A stretch of 64,000 nucleotides of DNA from JAPOUP01 sp965203255 (GTDB lineage Bacteria; Pseudomonadota; Alphaproteobacteria; Rhodobacterales; Rhodobacteraceae), in assembly GCA_965203255.1 (NCBI GenBank), contig OZ241882.1:3038001-3102000 (forward strand), in the 5' to 3' direction. The notes below the pieces were generated by a model that searched no databases, was not told where the DNA came from, and worked only from the letters and a program-made list of their open reading frames with translations. Below, in pieces: positions 26,097 through 34,800 of the stretch (positions within the stretch are counted from its first letter, which is position 1; every line of letters begins with the position of its first letter). The position numbers and the translations under genes were made by a program.

Positions 26097-26481
26097 CCTA
26101 GAACTACCAAGATCCATGGGATCAGGGAGACGCCCGTTCAATCTCCCGAACTGATGACAGTCGAAGGCATAATCCTCTCTCTTCCAAGTGAGCCTGTTGC
26201 AAGCGGACGGGTAGGGATGGTGCCGCTCGGAGGAAGCGTTCGCGGAGGACGCGTTCCGGCAGCGCTTCTGGCGGCAAGCCGCGGAGCCGCATTCTGCGTG
26301 AGGGACGGCATGAGATCAATTCACCCATGCCGGATGTTTTGACCGATCGCCAAATTTCAAGAGCGCACCGCAGTTTTTCCCGTCCGGCGGCTGCGGAACC
26401 GCCGGAAAGCTGGCGGACCGGCCGATACCGCGCACGGGAAGGCACCGTCCCTGCACAGCAGGGACGCCATGTCTTCAAAAC
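26097..26481. other. Spacer between the HNH gene and the decayed third gene, with hairpins
   Basis: About 385 bases without a credible gene. Small inverted repeats are present: GTCCCTG-CACAG-CAGGGAC at about 26450-26468, and CCGGCGG / CCGCCGG at about 26382-26404. They might be a terminator or processing site. The length is unusual within an operon. Confidence 0.45.
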
Positions 26482-28169
26482 ATGAAGGAACGGGGCAGTC
26501 TTGATGTCCTGCTGCTCCAGTTGCTCAGCGAGATGGGATACGAGGTGATTCATCACCCGTGGATCGGCGGACGTCAGGCTGGCTTGGATGTCGCCGCCGT
26601 CGGTCCGGACCCGGAAGCTGACGCGGAAAAATCATTGCTGCCTTTCGTCATCAAGGCAGGTGACGTCGGGCGGTCGAATTGGGACAGCGGTCAGCAGGCA
26701 GTGCGTCCGTCATTGGACGAAGTAATCGAAGACTATGTTCCAATCAGGGTCGCGCAGCAGCATCGAGAGATCCCGATCGCCGTTTACGTTTGCATGGGCG
26801 GCGAGATCAAGGAAGAGATCCGATCCGGTTGGCGTGGGCTCGTCACGAAAAACTCACAGGATGGACCGCGCTTCCGGGAGTGGAACGGGGACAGGCTCGC
26901 AGATCTTATCCTGTCTGGGATCCTCAATCAGGAATTGCTCGACCCAGATCACCGGTCGCACTTTCAGAAGGCCATCGCACTGGTGAGCGAGCCGGAGGAC
27001 TCGGGCCGGAACTTCCGCAATTTGCTGGAAGCCCTGACCAAGAATCTTGATTCAGGCAAGGAAGGAACAACACGATTACGGCAGATGACGTTCTGTCTCT
27101 GGATTCTCGTCACCAACGCGGTCGACGCGAAGAACCTCGAGGCGCCATACCGGGCTTGCGAACTGACGCTGCTTCACGCTTGGGAAGCCTTGAATCGTCA
27201 TCCAGAGAGCACCAAGGTGCGACGCAACGAACTCGAAAGAGATCCTCGACCATGTACTGTCGCTCTACTTCACCGTAGGCAAGATACTTCTTGTCGACAA
27301 GATTGGGCCGCATGCGACGAAGCTGCATGCGCGCTCCGCCTCGGTCCGTTACCGCTCAGCGCTGGATGTCAATCTCGGCCTGTTCGAGGTTGGGCCGAAT
27401 GGCGCTGCTGGGGCATTGGCATCATGCAGTCGCATGCCGTTCGGAGGGCACGGAGCGGACAGAACACATGTCGAAACGCGAAGATGCCCTCGTCCTTGCA
27501 ATCTCGGCGATCAACAACAATCCCATGCTCTTCACGCCATTCAGGGACGATCATCAGATCGCGATCGCGATGCTTTTGGCGGAAGCGTGCGGTCGCATCG
27601 ACTTGGTTGCCGAGTACCTGCCAGCGATCAGGTCGCGAATGGTCTACAGGTATGAGCGGCGTTTCGATTGGGTCACGTGCCTGCAGGACTACCGACGGCT
27701 CGCCATTCACCCCGCCCGCCGGGACGACGAGTACTTCATGTGCTCGACCGCCGGCAGCATCCTGGTCCCTTTCGTCCTTGTCGGCCTCGAACACCTGCGA
27801 GTGCAGGAAGATCTCGAGGAATTGCAACGGATCGTCAACGAGAAGCTGGCACACGTGACCAAGCAGGTCTGGGTTCCTCACGAAGGCACCGACAGCACGA
27901 TTTGGCGAAAACGTAGGTACCGCGGTCACGGTTCCCGCCTTGCAGCTGGAAGGAGAGGATCATTCCCTGTCTGACGAGCCCTGTCTGACGAGGTCGACGA
28001 GATCGCCTTGGAGCATGACGCATTTTATCAACTGGAAGCCGTTCGCCGAAGCATATCTCCGCCCCGTTCCTCAAAGCATGTCGGCACCATCGCATTCCTC
28101 TTCCACCTCACCTCTGGTTCGGCTCCTCTCATCACGGCGCTCAATGTGGCCCTTCTGGGACGCCGGTAA
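26482..28169 (+). pseudogene. Third gene of the defence-like locus, multiply frameshifted; function unknown
   Basis: The original protein was about 550 residues. It starts MKERGSLDVLLLQLLSEMGYE and shows GLDVAAVG followed by LLPFVIKAGDVGRSNW, an Asp then hydrophobic-x-Lys spacing faintly like restriction-type nuclease folds (weak inference). The frame changes near 27222 (continuing SKEILDHVLSLYFTVGKIL), near 27390 (MALLGHWHHAVACRSEG and later NNPMLFTPFRDDHQIAIAML), near 27905, and again at a 14-bp tandem duplication of CCCTGTCTGACGAG around 27967-27994, ending EALEHD-like and LITALNVALLGRR at 28167. Each segment still reads as good protein, so decay is recent. It lies downstream of the AAA/HNH pair in the same direction. 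Confidence 0.7.
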
Positions 28170-28585
28170 GGCTGGACGACATGTCCTGACCTGGACTGGA
28201 TGGCCGGGCAACATTCAGTCGAACATCAGGCGCTCTCTGACTGGAATTCCAGGCATGGCCGGATCAGCCGTCGCGGTCATGGTAGTCCGGCGAACTGTCC
28301 TTCGGCGGCGCAGGCATGAACAGTTGTCGGAGGAAAGCGTTCAGCCCTTAACGCGTTGTCCGGAACCTTGCATCCATCTCGTCTGACAACGCCTTTGCCT
28401 CGGCTTCCTCCTCAAGAGCTTTGCGCAAGCCAGTACTCACGGTAGCTTCGTTCAAGGGCCGTGTTTCCGGTGTCGCCCGCGGAACCGGCCTCTCGTGAAG
28501 ACGGATGTCAAGGCGTTGGGGCGCACCAGAAGGCGAAGACGGTGTCAAGCAGCGCCCAAAACTGACCCACCATCGGCGTGCAAAT
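28170..28585. other. Gene-less stretch after the decayed third gene
   Basis: About 400 bases. A minus-strand frame ends with LRKALEEEAEAKALSDEMDARF, which could be the C-terminal end of a small lost protein, but its upstream part is out of frame with the resolvase remnant. Nothing else seen. Confidence 0.4.
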
Positions 28586-28864
28586 TTATATATACTCAGT
28601 AGGCCGGGCCAACGTGGTGCTGACATCGATGGCATCACGACCCAACCGATTCAGCTTGGTGACCACCAGCACATCACCCTGCTCCATCTTGTCCAGAAGC
28701 GGCGCAAAGCCTTTGCGCTGTTCAATCGACATGGATCCCGAGACCGTTTCGCTGGTCGCTCGATGTGGCTCAACCTGAAATCCTGCCGCTGTGTTCTCGC
28801 TCAGCTGGTTTTGTGGGTCCTAGTCGAGTGTGGACACTCTGGCGTATGCGCATGTGCGGGGCAT
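28586..28864 (-). pseudogene. Serine recombinase/resolvase, nonsense-mutated and truncated
   Basis: It starts MPRTCAYARVSTLD with the catalytic Ser in ARVS, then hits an in-frame TAG where relatives have a Gln (STxDQ). The frame continues PQNQLSENTAAGFQVEPHRA, TSETVSGS, and DVLVVTKLNRLGRDAIDVS, then stops after about 92 codons at 28586. The C-terminal helix-turn-helix is missing. Such resolvases accompany transposons and plasmids, so this marks past mobile-element activity in the island. It cannot make protein. Confidence 0.8.
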
Positions 28865-29187
28865 TGGCTGCGCATATGTCCGACATAGATGTCCGGAATG
28901 CTTGACCCCGTCCTAATGGGAACCCATTCGGACACCCCTGCCACATCTGCCGATATATGAATTCACGGTGTCGCCCCTCGCGAAATTCCTGGTTGACCAA
29001 ACTTCGGGAGAAAGTATCCGTCTGATATGGCTCTCACGCAACGATACGATGAATGGCCAGTTCAACGTCATCAGTGAGCACATCGCGGACCGCCAAACCC
29101 GTCCTACCGCTGTTGATCAAGTCGTCCAGCCATTCCGAGTGTAGCCCAGATTGTTGGCAATCCATACTTTCGGTCGACCTTATCGGG

Positions 29188-30583
29188 GGCCCCCACTTCC
29201 ACTCCGAAGTGCAACACCGGCCATTCCCGCAGCGGGGGCGCAGCCCGAGCGTAGGGAATGGCCGGAAGGCGTGGTCTGCGGCCCCCGGGCGCCGCGGATC
29301 CGGCCCCGGGATGGCTGTGGTCCCTTCTGTATGCAGGTTATCCGGGCTTTCCGGGCGGCGCAACGCCTCCGCCGGGCTGGGTCGCGTCCGTCCGGGCGCA
29401 GGGAGGGCGCAGCCCGACCGGAGCCCGGACGGACGCGACGGAGAAATCCTGTCCACCCCCTTCCTGCGCGCCGGTGGGAGGCGGTCGCGCGGCGTCAGGG
29501 AGGGCGGGCCTTGTGCAGCACCTCGGCGGGCGTCCGGTAGCCCAGCGCCCGGCGCGGACGCGCGTCCGTGCGGTCCTGCACCGCCCTCACCTCCGCGTCG
29601 CTGACCGCGCGGAAGTCCGTCCCCTTCGGCAGGTACTGCCGGACCAGCCCGTTGGTGTGCTCGTTCAGGCCACGCTCCCAGGAGTGGTAGGGGGTCGCGA
29701 AGAAAAAGGCGGCCCCGAGCGCCTCCGCCACGCCGGCGTGGCCCGCGAACTCCTTGCCGTTGTCCGCCGTGATCGTGTGGACGGGCGCGGCGGAAGGCCG
29801 CGGCATCTCCACCATCGCGGCGGAGACCGCAGCCGAGGTTCTCCGGTCAACCCTCTGTAAATACGTGTATTTCGAGGCCCTGTCCACAAGGGAGACCACC
29901 GCCCCGCTGTGGCCTTTCCCGATGGTCGTGTCCGCCTCCCAGTCGCCCACACGCTCCTTCCTCTCCGCCTCCTCCGGCCGCTCGGAGATGTCCACGCGGC
30001 CCGGGATGTGGCCACGGCCCGAGTGCCTGCCGCCTCGCCAGTTCGGCTTCCTGCCGCGGCGCCGCAGCAGCAGGAACAGCCTGCCGCCCGCCTTCCGGTC
30101 GGCCCTGACGTGTTCGTATATCCACTGGCGGCCCACCGTCCAGCCACCCTCCAGACGCAGCCGTCCCGCGACCTGCTCCGGGCTCCAGCCCTCCGCCAGA
30201 AGCCCCTCCACCTGCGCCCAGCGGTCGGGCGTCATCCTGCGGGGAACACTGGAGGCCGCGCTGCGGCGGGCCTCCGCCCTGCCCTGCGCCTCCCCGGGGC
30301 TGTACCCCCCGCCGCCGCCGGCGTTCCGGCGGAGCTCCCGCCAGACCGACGAACGGTCACGGCCCAGACGGGCCGCGATGGCCCCGTCCGAAAGCCCGCT
30401 TTCCTTCAGCGCGCCGATCTGGCATCTCTCCTCATGGGTCAGGTGGCGGTAGCCCTCGGGCATGGCAGTCTCCCTTGTTTCGTCACAGGGACTGTCGCCG
30501 CTTCCTGGCCGATACGCAACATCATGCGGCCGGAAAACCGGCCACCACCGCCACTGGTGTTGCACTTCAGGGTGGAATGGGGC
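29188..30583 (-). mobile_element. Complete IS30-family element (copy B, about 1.4 kb)
   Basis: Ends: GGTGTTGCACTTC... in both orientations, with about 27-bp imperfect inverted repeats (outer parts CCCCCACTTCCACTCCG and CCCCATTCCACCCTG). Comparing with the empty MITE copy (TATCGGGCGAAG), the interrupted site reads TATCGGG and GGCGAAG, giving a likely 2-bp target duplication (GG); end positions are uncertain by one to three bases. It contains one transposase gene and the two-hairpin tail (29217-29265 and 29384-29436). Confidence 0.87.
29495..30463 (-). CDS. IS30-family transposase, complete
   Basis: A 322-residue protein from MPEGYRHLTHEERCQIGALK, preceded by GGGAGA seven bases upstream. The N-terminal helix-turn-helix (residues about 5-45, SDGAIAARLGRDRSSVWREL) recognises the ends, and the DDE core follows: D in GDWEADTTIG, D in TADNGKEFAG, E in YHSWERGLNEH. 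It appears intact and could mobilise both IS30 copies. Differences from copy A are scattered substitutions. IS30 enzymes are known to prefer palindromic targets, which fits its position inside the MITE palindrome. Confidence 0.92.
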   Translation of the reverse strand: MPEGYRHLTHEERCQIGALKESGLSDGAIAARLGRDRSSVWRELRRNAGGGGGYSPGEAQGRAEARRSAASSVPRRMTPDRWAQVEGLLAEGWSPEQVAGRLRLEGGWTVGRQWIYEHVRADRKAGGRLFLLLRRRGRKPNWRGGRHSGRGHIPGRVDISERPEEAERKERVGDWEADTTIGKGHSGAVVSLVDRASKYTYLQRVDRRTSAAVSAAMVEMPRPSAAPVHTITADNGKEFAGHAGVAEALGAAFFFATPYHSWERGLNEHTNGLVRQYLPKGTDFRAVSDAEVRAVQDRTDARPRRALGYRTPAEVLHKARPP

Positions 30584-31151
30584 GGCGAAGATCTACCGAA
30601 AGGCGTCCTTTTGTCGAGAAATCAAGGTCAGGACAAGACATCCAAGCGACTCATGCCAACAATCTAGGATACACCCAGCCATTCCACCATGAGTTCCATA
30701 TCTCGCCAAGCATCATATCCATTCGCCTCATCACGCCGCTCAAGATGACTACGGGGTTCGCAGCATTCCTCAGGTGGACAGGTGCCCGAACCGCCCGTAC
30801 ATGAAGGATAGGATAGGATAGAACTTGTTCGATCTGGCAATTCCAAACCGCTCGACGCGGATCTCCTGCGCCCAGCCATCGCTCATGTCATAGGTGTATT
30901 CGAACTTGTCGGTCTCGCGAAAACCAGAATGACCCAACGACGTGCGAGGGTCACCCACCGACAACTCAAAAGCTCCACACTGTACGGCGCGAATGTCAAA
31001 AGCGTAAAGGTGGCGGCTTATCCACCCCATAGCCACCTGCAAAACACTGTGCATCTCGCAAGGTCATGTCGACCGGCACCTGAACACGACGCCAGATCAT
31101 GGGGCTGATTCCCAAAGGCCGAACCTTCAGCAGAACAATGTCGCGCCTCAC

Positions 31152-31471
31152 ACATGCGCAATCCTCGCAGTCACGACAGAAATGGCTGCTGCCCCACACT
31201 ATGCGGTACTCTCGTCCGGCAAAGCCGAATGGCCCGGCCGGCCGTCCTGTCCCGATCCCGCACGTGCCACCTTGGCGGGATCCGACATGATTCGCCCCGA
31301 TGGCCAACCACTTCGGGCAATGCTCTATACTGTCAAACCAGAAAGAAGATGGACGGATCCCTAACGGATGCCGTACTTTAACCGCTTACGGAGCCGCAGC
31401 TTTGGAATATTGCTGCGAGTCGGACTTCCGTATAGGTACAGATCCATCGTCCGAGACGGGTACTCACCATT
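31152..31471. other. Intergenic stretch upstream of the aldolase gene
   Basis: About 320 bases. The left part may still belong to sequence upstream of the pRiA4b-like gene. No recognisable feature. This is the right edge of the accessory island that begins at tRNA-Pro. Confidence 0.4.
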
Positions 31472-32134
31472 GTGGAGTTGGCGGTGGATGAACTTGAAGA
31501 ACAGGTGACGGCGCTACGAATTGTCCCTGTCGTTGTCCTGGAAGATGCCGACGATGCGCTTCCTCTATGCGACGCCCTCAAAAGCGGTGGCCTGCCGCTC
31601 GCCGAGATCACCTTCCGCACGGACGCGGCCATTGAATCAATTGCACGCATCAGGCGGGAGCGGCCTACCATGCTGGTCGGTGCGGGAACAATCCTGACCT
31701 CACAGCAGGTTAGCCAGGCTGTGGACGCTGGTGCCTCGTTTGTCGTCACACCGGGCTTCAATCCAAGAGTGGTGAATGCTGCGCTGAAACACCGAATTCC
31801 AATCATACCCGGAGTGAACAACCCTACACAGATCGAGACGGCGATGGTTTTCGGGCCTCGGTTGCTGAAGTTCTTTCCAGCCGAGCCCAGCGGAGGACGG
31901 GCAATGCTTAAGGCTCTTTCCGGACCATATCGGGATATTCGGTTCATTCCGACAGGTGGAGTTGGACCGGCGAACCTGGCGGATTACCTGTCTTTGGACA
32001 ACGTCATTGCCTGCGGGGGATCATGGATGGTCGCAAAGGGAATGATCGCAGACAAAGACTTCGATTCGGTTGCCAAGTTGACCCAGCAGGCCATGGAAAT
32101 CGCACATTCGCTTCCCGAAGTCTCGAACCCGTGA
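31472..32134 (+). CDS. eda: KDPG/KHG aldolase
   Basis: A protein of up to 220 residues. The aldolase class I signature is clear: catalytic Glu in LPLAEITFRTDAA (about residue 47), GAGTILTSQQVSQAVDAGA, the Schiff-base Lys in RLLKFFPAEPSGG (about residue 135), and FIPTGGVGPANLADYL. It splits 2-keto-3-deoxy-6-phosphogluconate to pyruvate and glyceraldehyde-3-phosphate (Entner-Doudoroff) or cleaves the related 4-hydroxy-2-oxoglutarate. The start is GTG at 31472; a GTG four codons later is possible. No edd or sugar kinase gene is adjacent, so its pathway role here is inferred from the family only. Confidence 0.92.
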   Translation: MELAVDELEEQVTALRIVPVVVLEDADDALPLCDALKSGGLPLAEITFRTDAAIESIARIRRERPTMLVGAGTILTSQQVSQAVDAGASFVVTPGFNPRVVNAALKHRIPIIPGVNNPTQIETAMVFGPRLLKFFPAEPSGGRAMLKALSGPYRDIRFIPTGGVGPANLADYLSLDNVIACGGSWMVAKGMIADKDFDSVAKLTQQAMEIAHSLPEVSNP

Positions 32135-32538
32135 ATTTCGAGGGATTCCCCTCCTATTCCCGTTGGGTTGACGTTCTAATCAACGGACAGTCTCGCCTTT
32201 GTGGTCCGGCAAGACGTTTCTACAAGCTTCAACACAGCCGAAGCTATCAGAACTGTTGAAGCCCGCGATGATCGGTGTAAGGGCGTTCTTCCAGCCATTT
32301 GGGTGCTTTCCAACATGATTACCGAGGCTGGGTCAGGGATCTGGCCATAACCGGGATTTGATGTGCGAAAATGCCGGATTGGAGATCTGGATGTACCAAC
32401 GCAGGCAAGTCCGACTCTGCCTTTGCGGGAGTTTGGATAGCGAAACACTCTGCCATTTCACAACCATTGAATTCAGAAGTTGATCTTTCTCCAGTTCTGC
32501 GGTTGTGACTGCGTTGCGGGCCCCTGCAGCCTCATCGA
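32135..32538. other. Gene-less stretch between convergent eda and the PaaK-like gene
   Basis: About 400 bases where two genes end toward each other. No strong terminator hairpin, RNA or repeat was seen. A minus-strand open frame (32176-32448) has no recognisable similarity. Confidence 0.5.
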
Positions 32539-33762
32539 TCAATTGTAGTCCCTTTGATCTTCGATCACCTTCCCGTCATTGGGCAGCGTTCCCATTGGAA
32601 CAGTTTCCACCTGCCCCCTTAGCTTAAGCGTCTCGGCGACTGAAGCCTCGTAGCGGGCCGGGTCGCCGCCGTCGGACTCCACCCGTACGACCATGACATC
32701 CCGATTGCCAGCGCGGCTGACAACCACTCGCGCTCGGGAAACTTCATCATGGCGCGCCACAAAGGCAGCGACCTGTTCTGGCCGCACGAACATTCCCTTT
32801 ATCTTTGCCGTTTGGTCAGCCCGCCCGAGCCAGCCCCGAATTCTCATGTTGGTGCGCCCGCAAGGTGATTCGCCAGGAAGCACCGCCGACAGGTCGCCTG
32901 TCGCAAACCGAATCAAGGGGTAGTCTGGGTTGAGGGTAGTGACGACGACCTCGCCAACCTCGCCGTCCGGAACCGGATTTCCGGTTCCGGGTGTCACGAT
33001 CTCAACAATCACTCCCTCGTCGACAATCAAGCCTTCCATGGCCAGGCTCTCGTATGCAACGTTTCCGAGATCGGCGGTGCCGTAGCATTGCAGGCAGGTG
33101 ATCCCATGGTCCGAATACTCGCTCCGAAGTGAGGGAAAGAGAGCGCCGCCTCCAACGACAGCCTTGGTTATCTGCAGCCGGATATCCAGATCGCGGGCCC
33201 TGTCCAGTATCGTCTTCAGATAGTCAGGAGTGCCCGCATAGGCGGTGACGCCAAGGGCCGCTGCCGCCTGAACCTGTAGCTCGGTCTGACCGGTGCCTGC
33301 TGGAAAGACCGATGCCCCCACGGCGTGAGCCCCGCTCTCGAACATCATCCCCGCAGGCGTCATGTGATAGGAAAAGCAGTTCTGGACTATATCTCCCTTA
33401 CCAATCCCTGCCGCGGTTAGGAACCGACCCATCCGAAACCAGTCTGCTTCCAGTTTGCCAGGCTCGTAAATTGGGCCCGGGGACTGAAAAAGATGGTCGA
33501 ATTCGTTCGGGGCTATGGTTGCGAAGCCACCGAATGGCGGGCGAGCGGCCTGCGCCTCCAAGATCTCTGATTTTCGGATCAGAGGAAGTTCCGAAAGCGC
33601 ATCTCGATCCGTAACCGCAGCTGGGTCGATTTCGGCAAGGCTGTTCGTCAGCGCTGGCGCACCGTTTATTGCCGCCGCGATTCTCTTCGGAAGGTCGCGG
33701 GCGAGGTCCGCAGCGCGTTGGTCCGCGCTGCGTGTTTCCAGATCATCGAAATAGGCCGTCAT
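32539..33762 (-). CDS. PaaK-like AMP-forming CoA ligase family protein
   Basis: A 407-residue member of the phenylacetate-CoA ligase-like adenylate-forming group. Visible landmarks are YHMTPAGMMFESGAHAVGA (about residues 130-148), AYAGTPDYLKTILDRA, LQCYGTADLGNVAYES, and the ATP-ribose Asp region RFATGDLSAV, followed by the C-terminal lid with IKGMFVRPEQVAAFV. Such enzymes activate aryl or other carboxylic acids as adenylates and thioesters. It lies beside the livF/acyl-CoA-ligase cluster, and similar genes often accompany these transporters, suggesting uptake and activation of an organic acid (inference). It is divergent from the two-repeat protein gene, with a 139-base gap holding both promoters. 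Confidence 0.83.
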   Translation of the reverse strand: MTAYFDDLETRSADQRAADLARDLPKRIAAAINGAPALTNSLAEIDPAAVTDRDALSELPLIRKSEILEAQAARPPFGGFATIAPNEFDHLFQSPGPIYEPGKLEADWFRMGRFLTAAGIGKGDIVQNCFSYHMTPAGMMFESGAHAVGASVFPAGTGQTELQVQAAAALGVTAYAGTPDYLKTILDRARDLDIRLQITKAVVGGGALFPSLRSEYSDHGITCLQCYGTADLGNVAYESLAMEGLIVDEGVIVEIVTPGTGNPVPDGEVGEVVVTTLNPDYPLIRFATGDLSAVLPGESPCGRTNMRIRGWLGRADQTAKIKGMFVRPEQVAAFVARHDEVSRARVVVSRAGNRDVMVVRVESDGGDPARYEASVAETLKLRGQVETVPMGTLPNDGKVIEDQRDYN

Positions 33763-33901
33763 CTCTTGGCTCCCATCAGCAGGCGCAGGTCATAGCGCCT
33801 AGTTGACGCAGCGACATTGTAGACAATTGTATACTGTTTCCTGATCCGCTTGAACCGGATTGCAGAAACAATCCACCCAAAACGGAAGGAGTGGCGGTTA
33901 C

Positions 33902-34756
33902 ATGGGGAATGCTGACCTTGAAAACCAGCAAGCCGTGGAATATGCGGAATACAATCGAAGGATCCGGTTCCATGTAGATCTTCAGATCATGGAGGTGGAT
34001 CTGTCCAATCTTCATCTTTCCGATTCGGCAGGAGTCAACGCACTCTATGACCAAATCGAAGAGCGCCTCGGTGAGACGGGAGAAGACTGGTGGTTCTTTC
34101 TGATCAACTATTCCGGCAGCCGCATTGATCCGGCGGCGTGGATGGCCTTTTCGCGCCGCGGCAAATTGCTTAACATCGCCCATTCGATGGGCACGGTCCG
34201 CTGCGACGCTTCGGAAGAGACACGCCGCCAGATAGAACGTGATGCCGGAACGGAGAATTTCGATGCCAATCTCTTTTCCGACCGGGAGAGCGCGATTGAA
34301 CGGCTCAAATCGTTGCCGTCCAAACGCCGCAGGAAGATTGTTCATAAGCCCAACTACACTCTTGCCGACTTTGAGCCGCGCGTAAGGTTCATCGAGGAAG
34401 TCGAGATCATGGATATCGATCTGACCGGTCTTCGGCTGCAGCACAGCCGTGATGTCAACGACCTCATCGACTACCTTGAGCGGCGGATCGAGGAGACAGG
34501 GCGACGTTGGTACTTCCTGATCAACTATAGCGAATGCCGAATCGAGCCGGCAGCGTGGATTCAATGGGCGCGGCGCGGAAAGGAGCTGAACCTCGGCGGA
34601 TCGTTGGGAACAGTGCGTTACGAGACGGGTTCGAAGACCGAAACGGACATCCGACTTCGCGCCGAATCCCAAGGGTTCCAGCCCAACATCCGGAGTACCC
34701 GCAACGAAGCTTTGGCCCGGATCAATGAGCTTAGGACAGAAGCCATACGGCAATGA
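33902..34756 (+). CDS. Protein of unknown function built of two tandem ~135-residue repeats
   Basis: The start chosen is MGNADLENQQAVEYAEYN with GGAAGGAG upstream; a longer frame starts at 33860. The 284-residue protein is an internal duplication. Repeat 1 has IRFHVDLQIMEVDLSNLHL, then FFLINYSGSRIDPAAWMAFS and MGTVRCDA; repeat 2 has VRFIEEVEIMDIDLTGLRL, YFLINYSECRIEPAAWIQWA and LGTVRYET. The pattern of beta strand, helix and LINYSxxRIxPAAW resembles a STAS-like alpha/beta fold, but I cannot name it. No signal peptide or membrane segment. It is divergently paired with the PaaK-like gene, which suggests a regulatory or accessory role in the same pathway. Confidence 0.75.
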   Translation: MGNADLENQQAVEYAEYNRRIRFHVDLQIMEVDLSNLHLSDSAGVNALYDQIEERLGETGEDWWFFLINYSGSRIDPAAWMAFSRRGKLLNIAHSMGTVRCDASEETRRQIERDAGTENFDANLFSDRESAIERLKSLPSKRRRKIVHKPNYTLADFEPRVRFIEEVEIMDIDLTGLRLQHSRDVNDLIDYLERRIEETGRRWYFLINYSECRIEPAAWIQWARRGKELNLGGSLGTVRYETGSKTETDIRLRAESQGFQPNIRSTRNEALARINELRTEAIRQ

Positions 34757-34800
34757 GGCAGCGGGTGGCGCGGCCACCAGTCCCGAAAATTCAGGCACGC

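Larger units (their letters stand above)
29139..30674. mobile_element. MITE copy 2, interrupted by IS30
   Basis: The left piece (29139-29187) and right piece (30584-30674) together reproduce MITE copy 1 (21233-21369), including both terminal inverted repeats (right end complement GTGTATCCTAGATTG). The flanks are direct repeats CCAGCCATTCC at 29126-29136 and 30675-30685, left by insertion into the pRiA4b-like gene. Two extra bases (GA) sit between the left duplication and the repeat. The IS30 element entered at TATCGGG/GGCGAAG in the centre of the internal palindrome. Confidence 0.85.
29034..31151 (-). pseudogene. Plasmid pRiA4b ORF-3-like protein, frameshifted and split by MITE + IS30
   Basis: From GTG 31151 the minus strand reads VRRDIVLLKVRPLGISPMIW, then VPVDMTLRD, the start of the pRiA4b ORF-3 family. 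A small deletion near 31046 shifts the frame to SVLQVAMGWISRHLYAFDIR. At 30806-30820 three TATCC repeats (two extra units, 10 bases) shift it again; removal restores KFYPSCTGGSGTCPPEECCEP. After WRDMELMVEWL the MITE/IS30 composite begins (30674 down to 29139), and the gene resumes as EWLDDLINSGRTGLAVRDVL to a TGA at 29034. The family often travels with IS and plasmid genes; its function is not established. The reading is flanked by an 11-bp duplication, GGAATGGCTGG on the coding strand. Confidence 0.8.
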
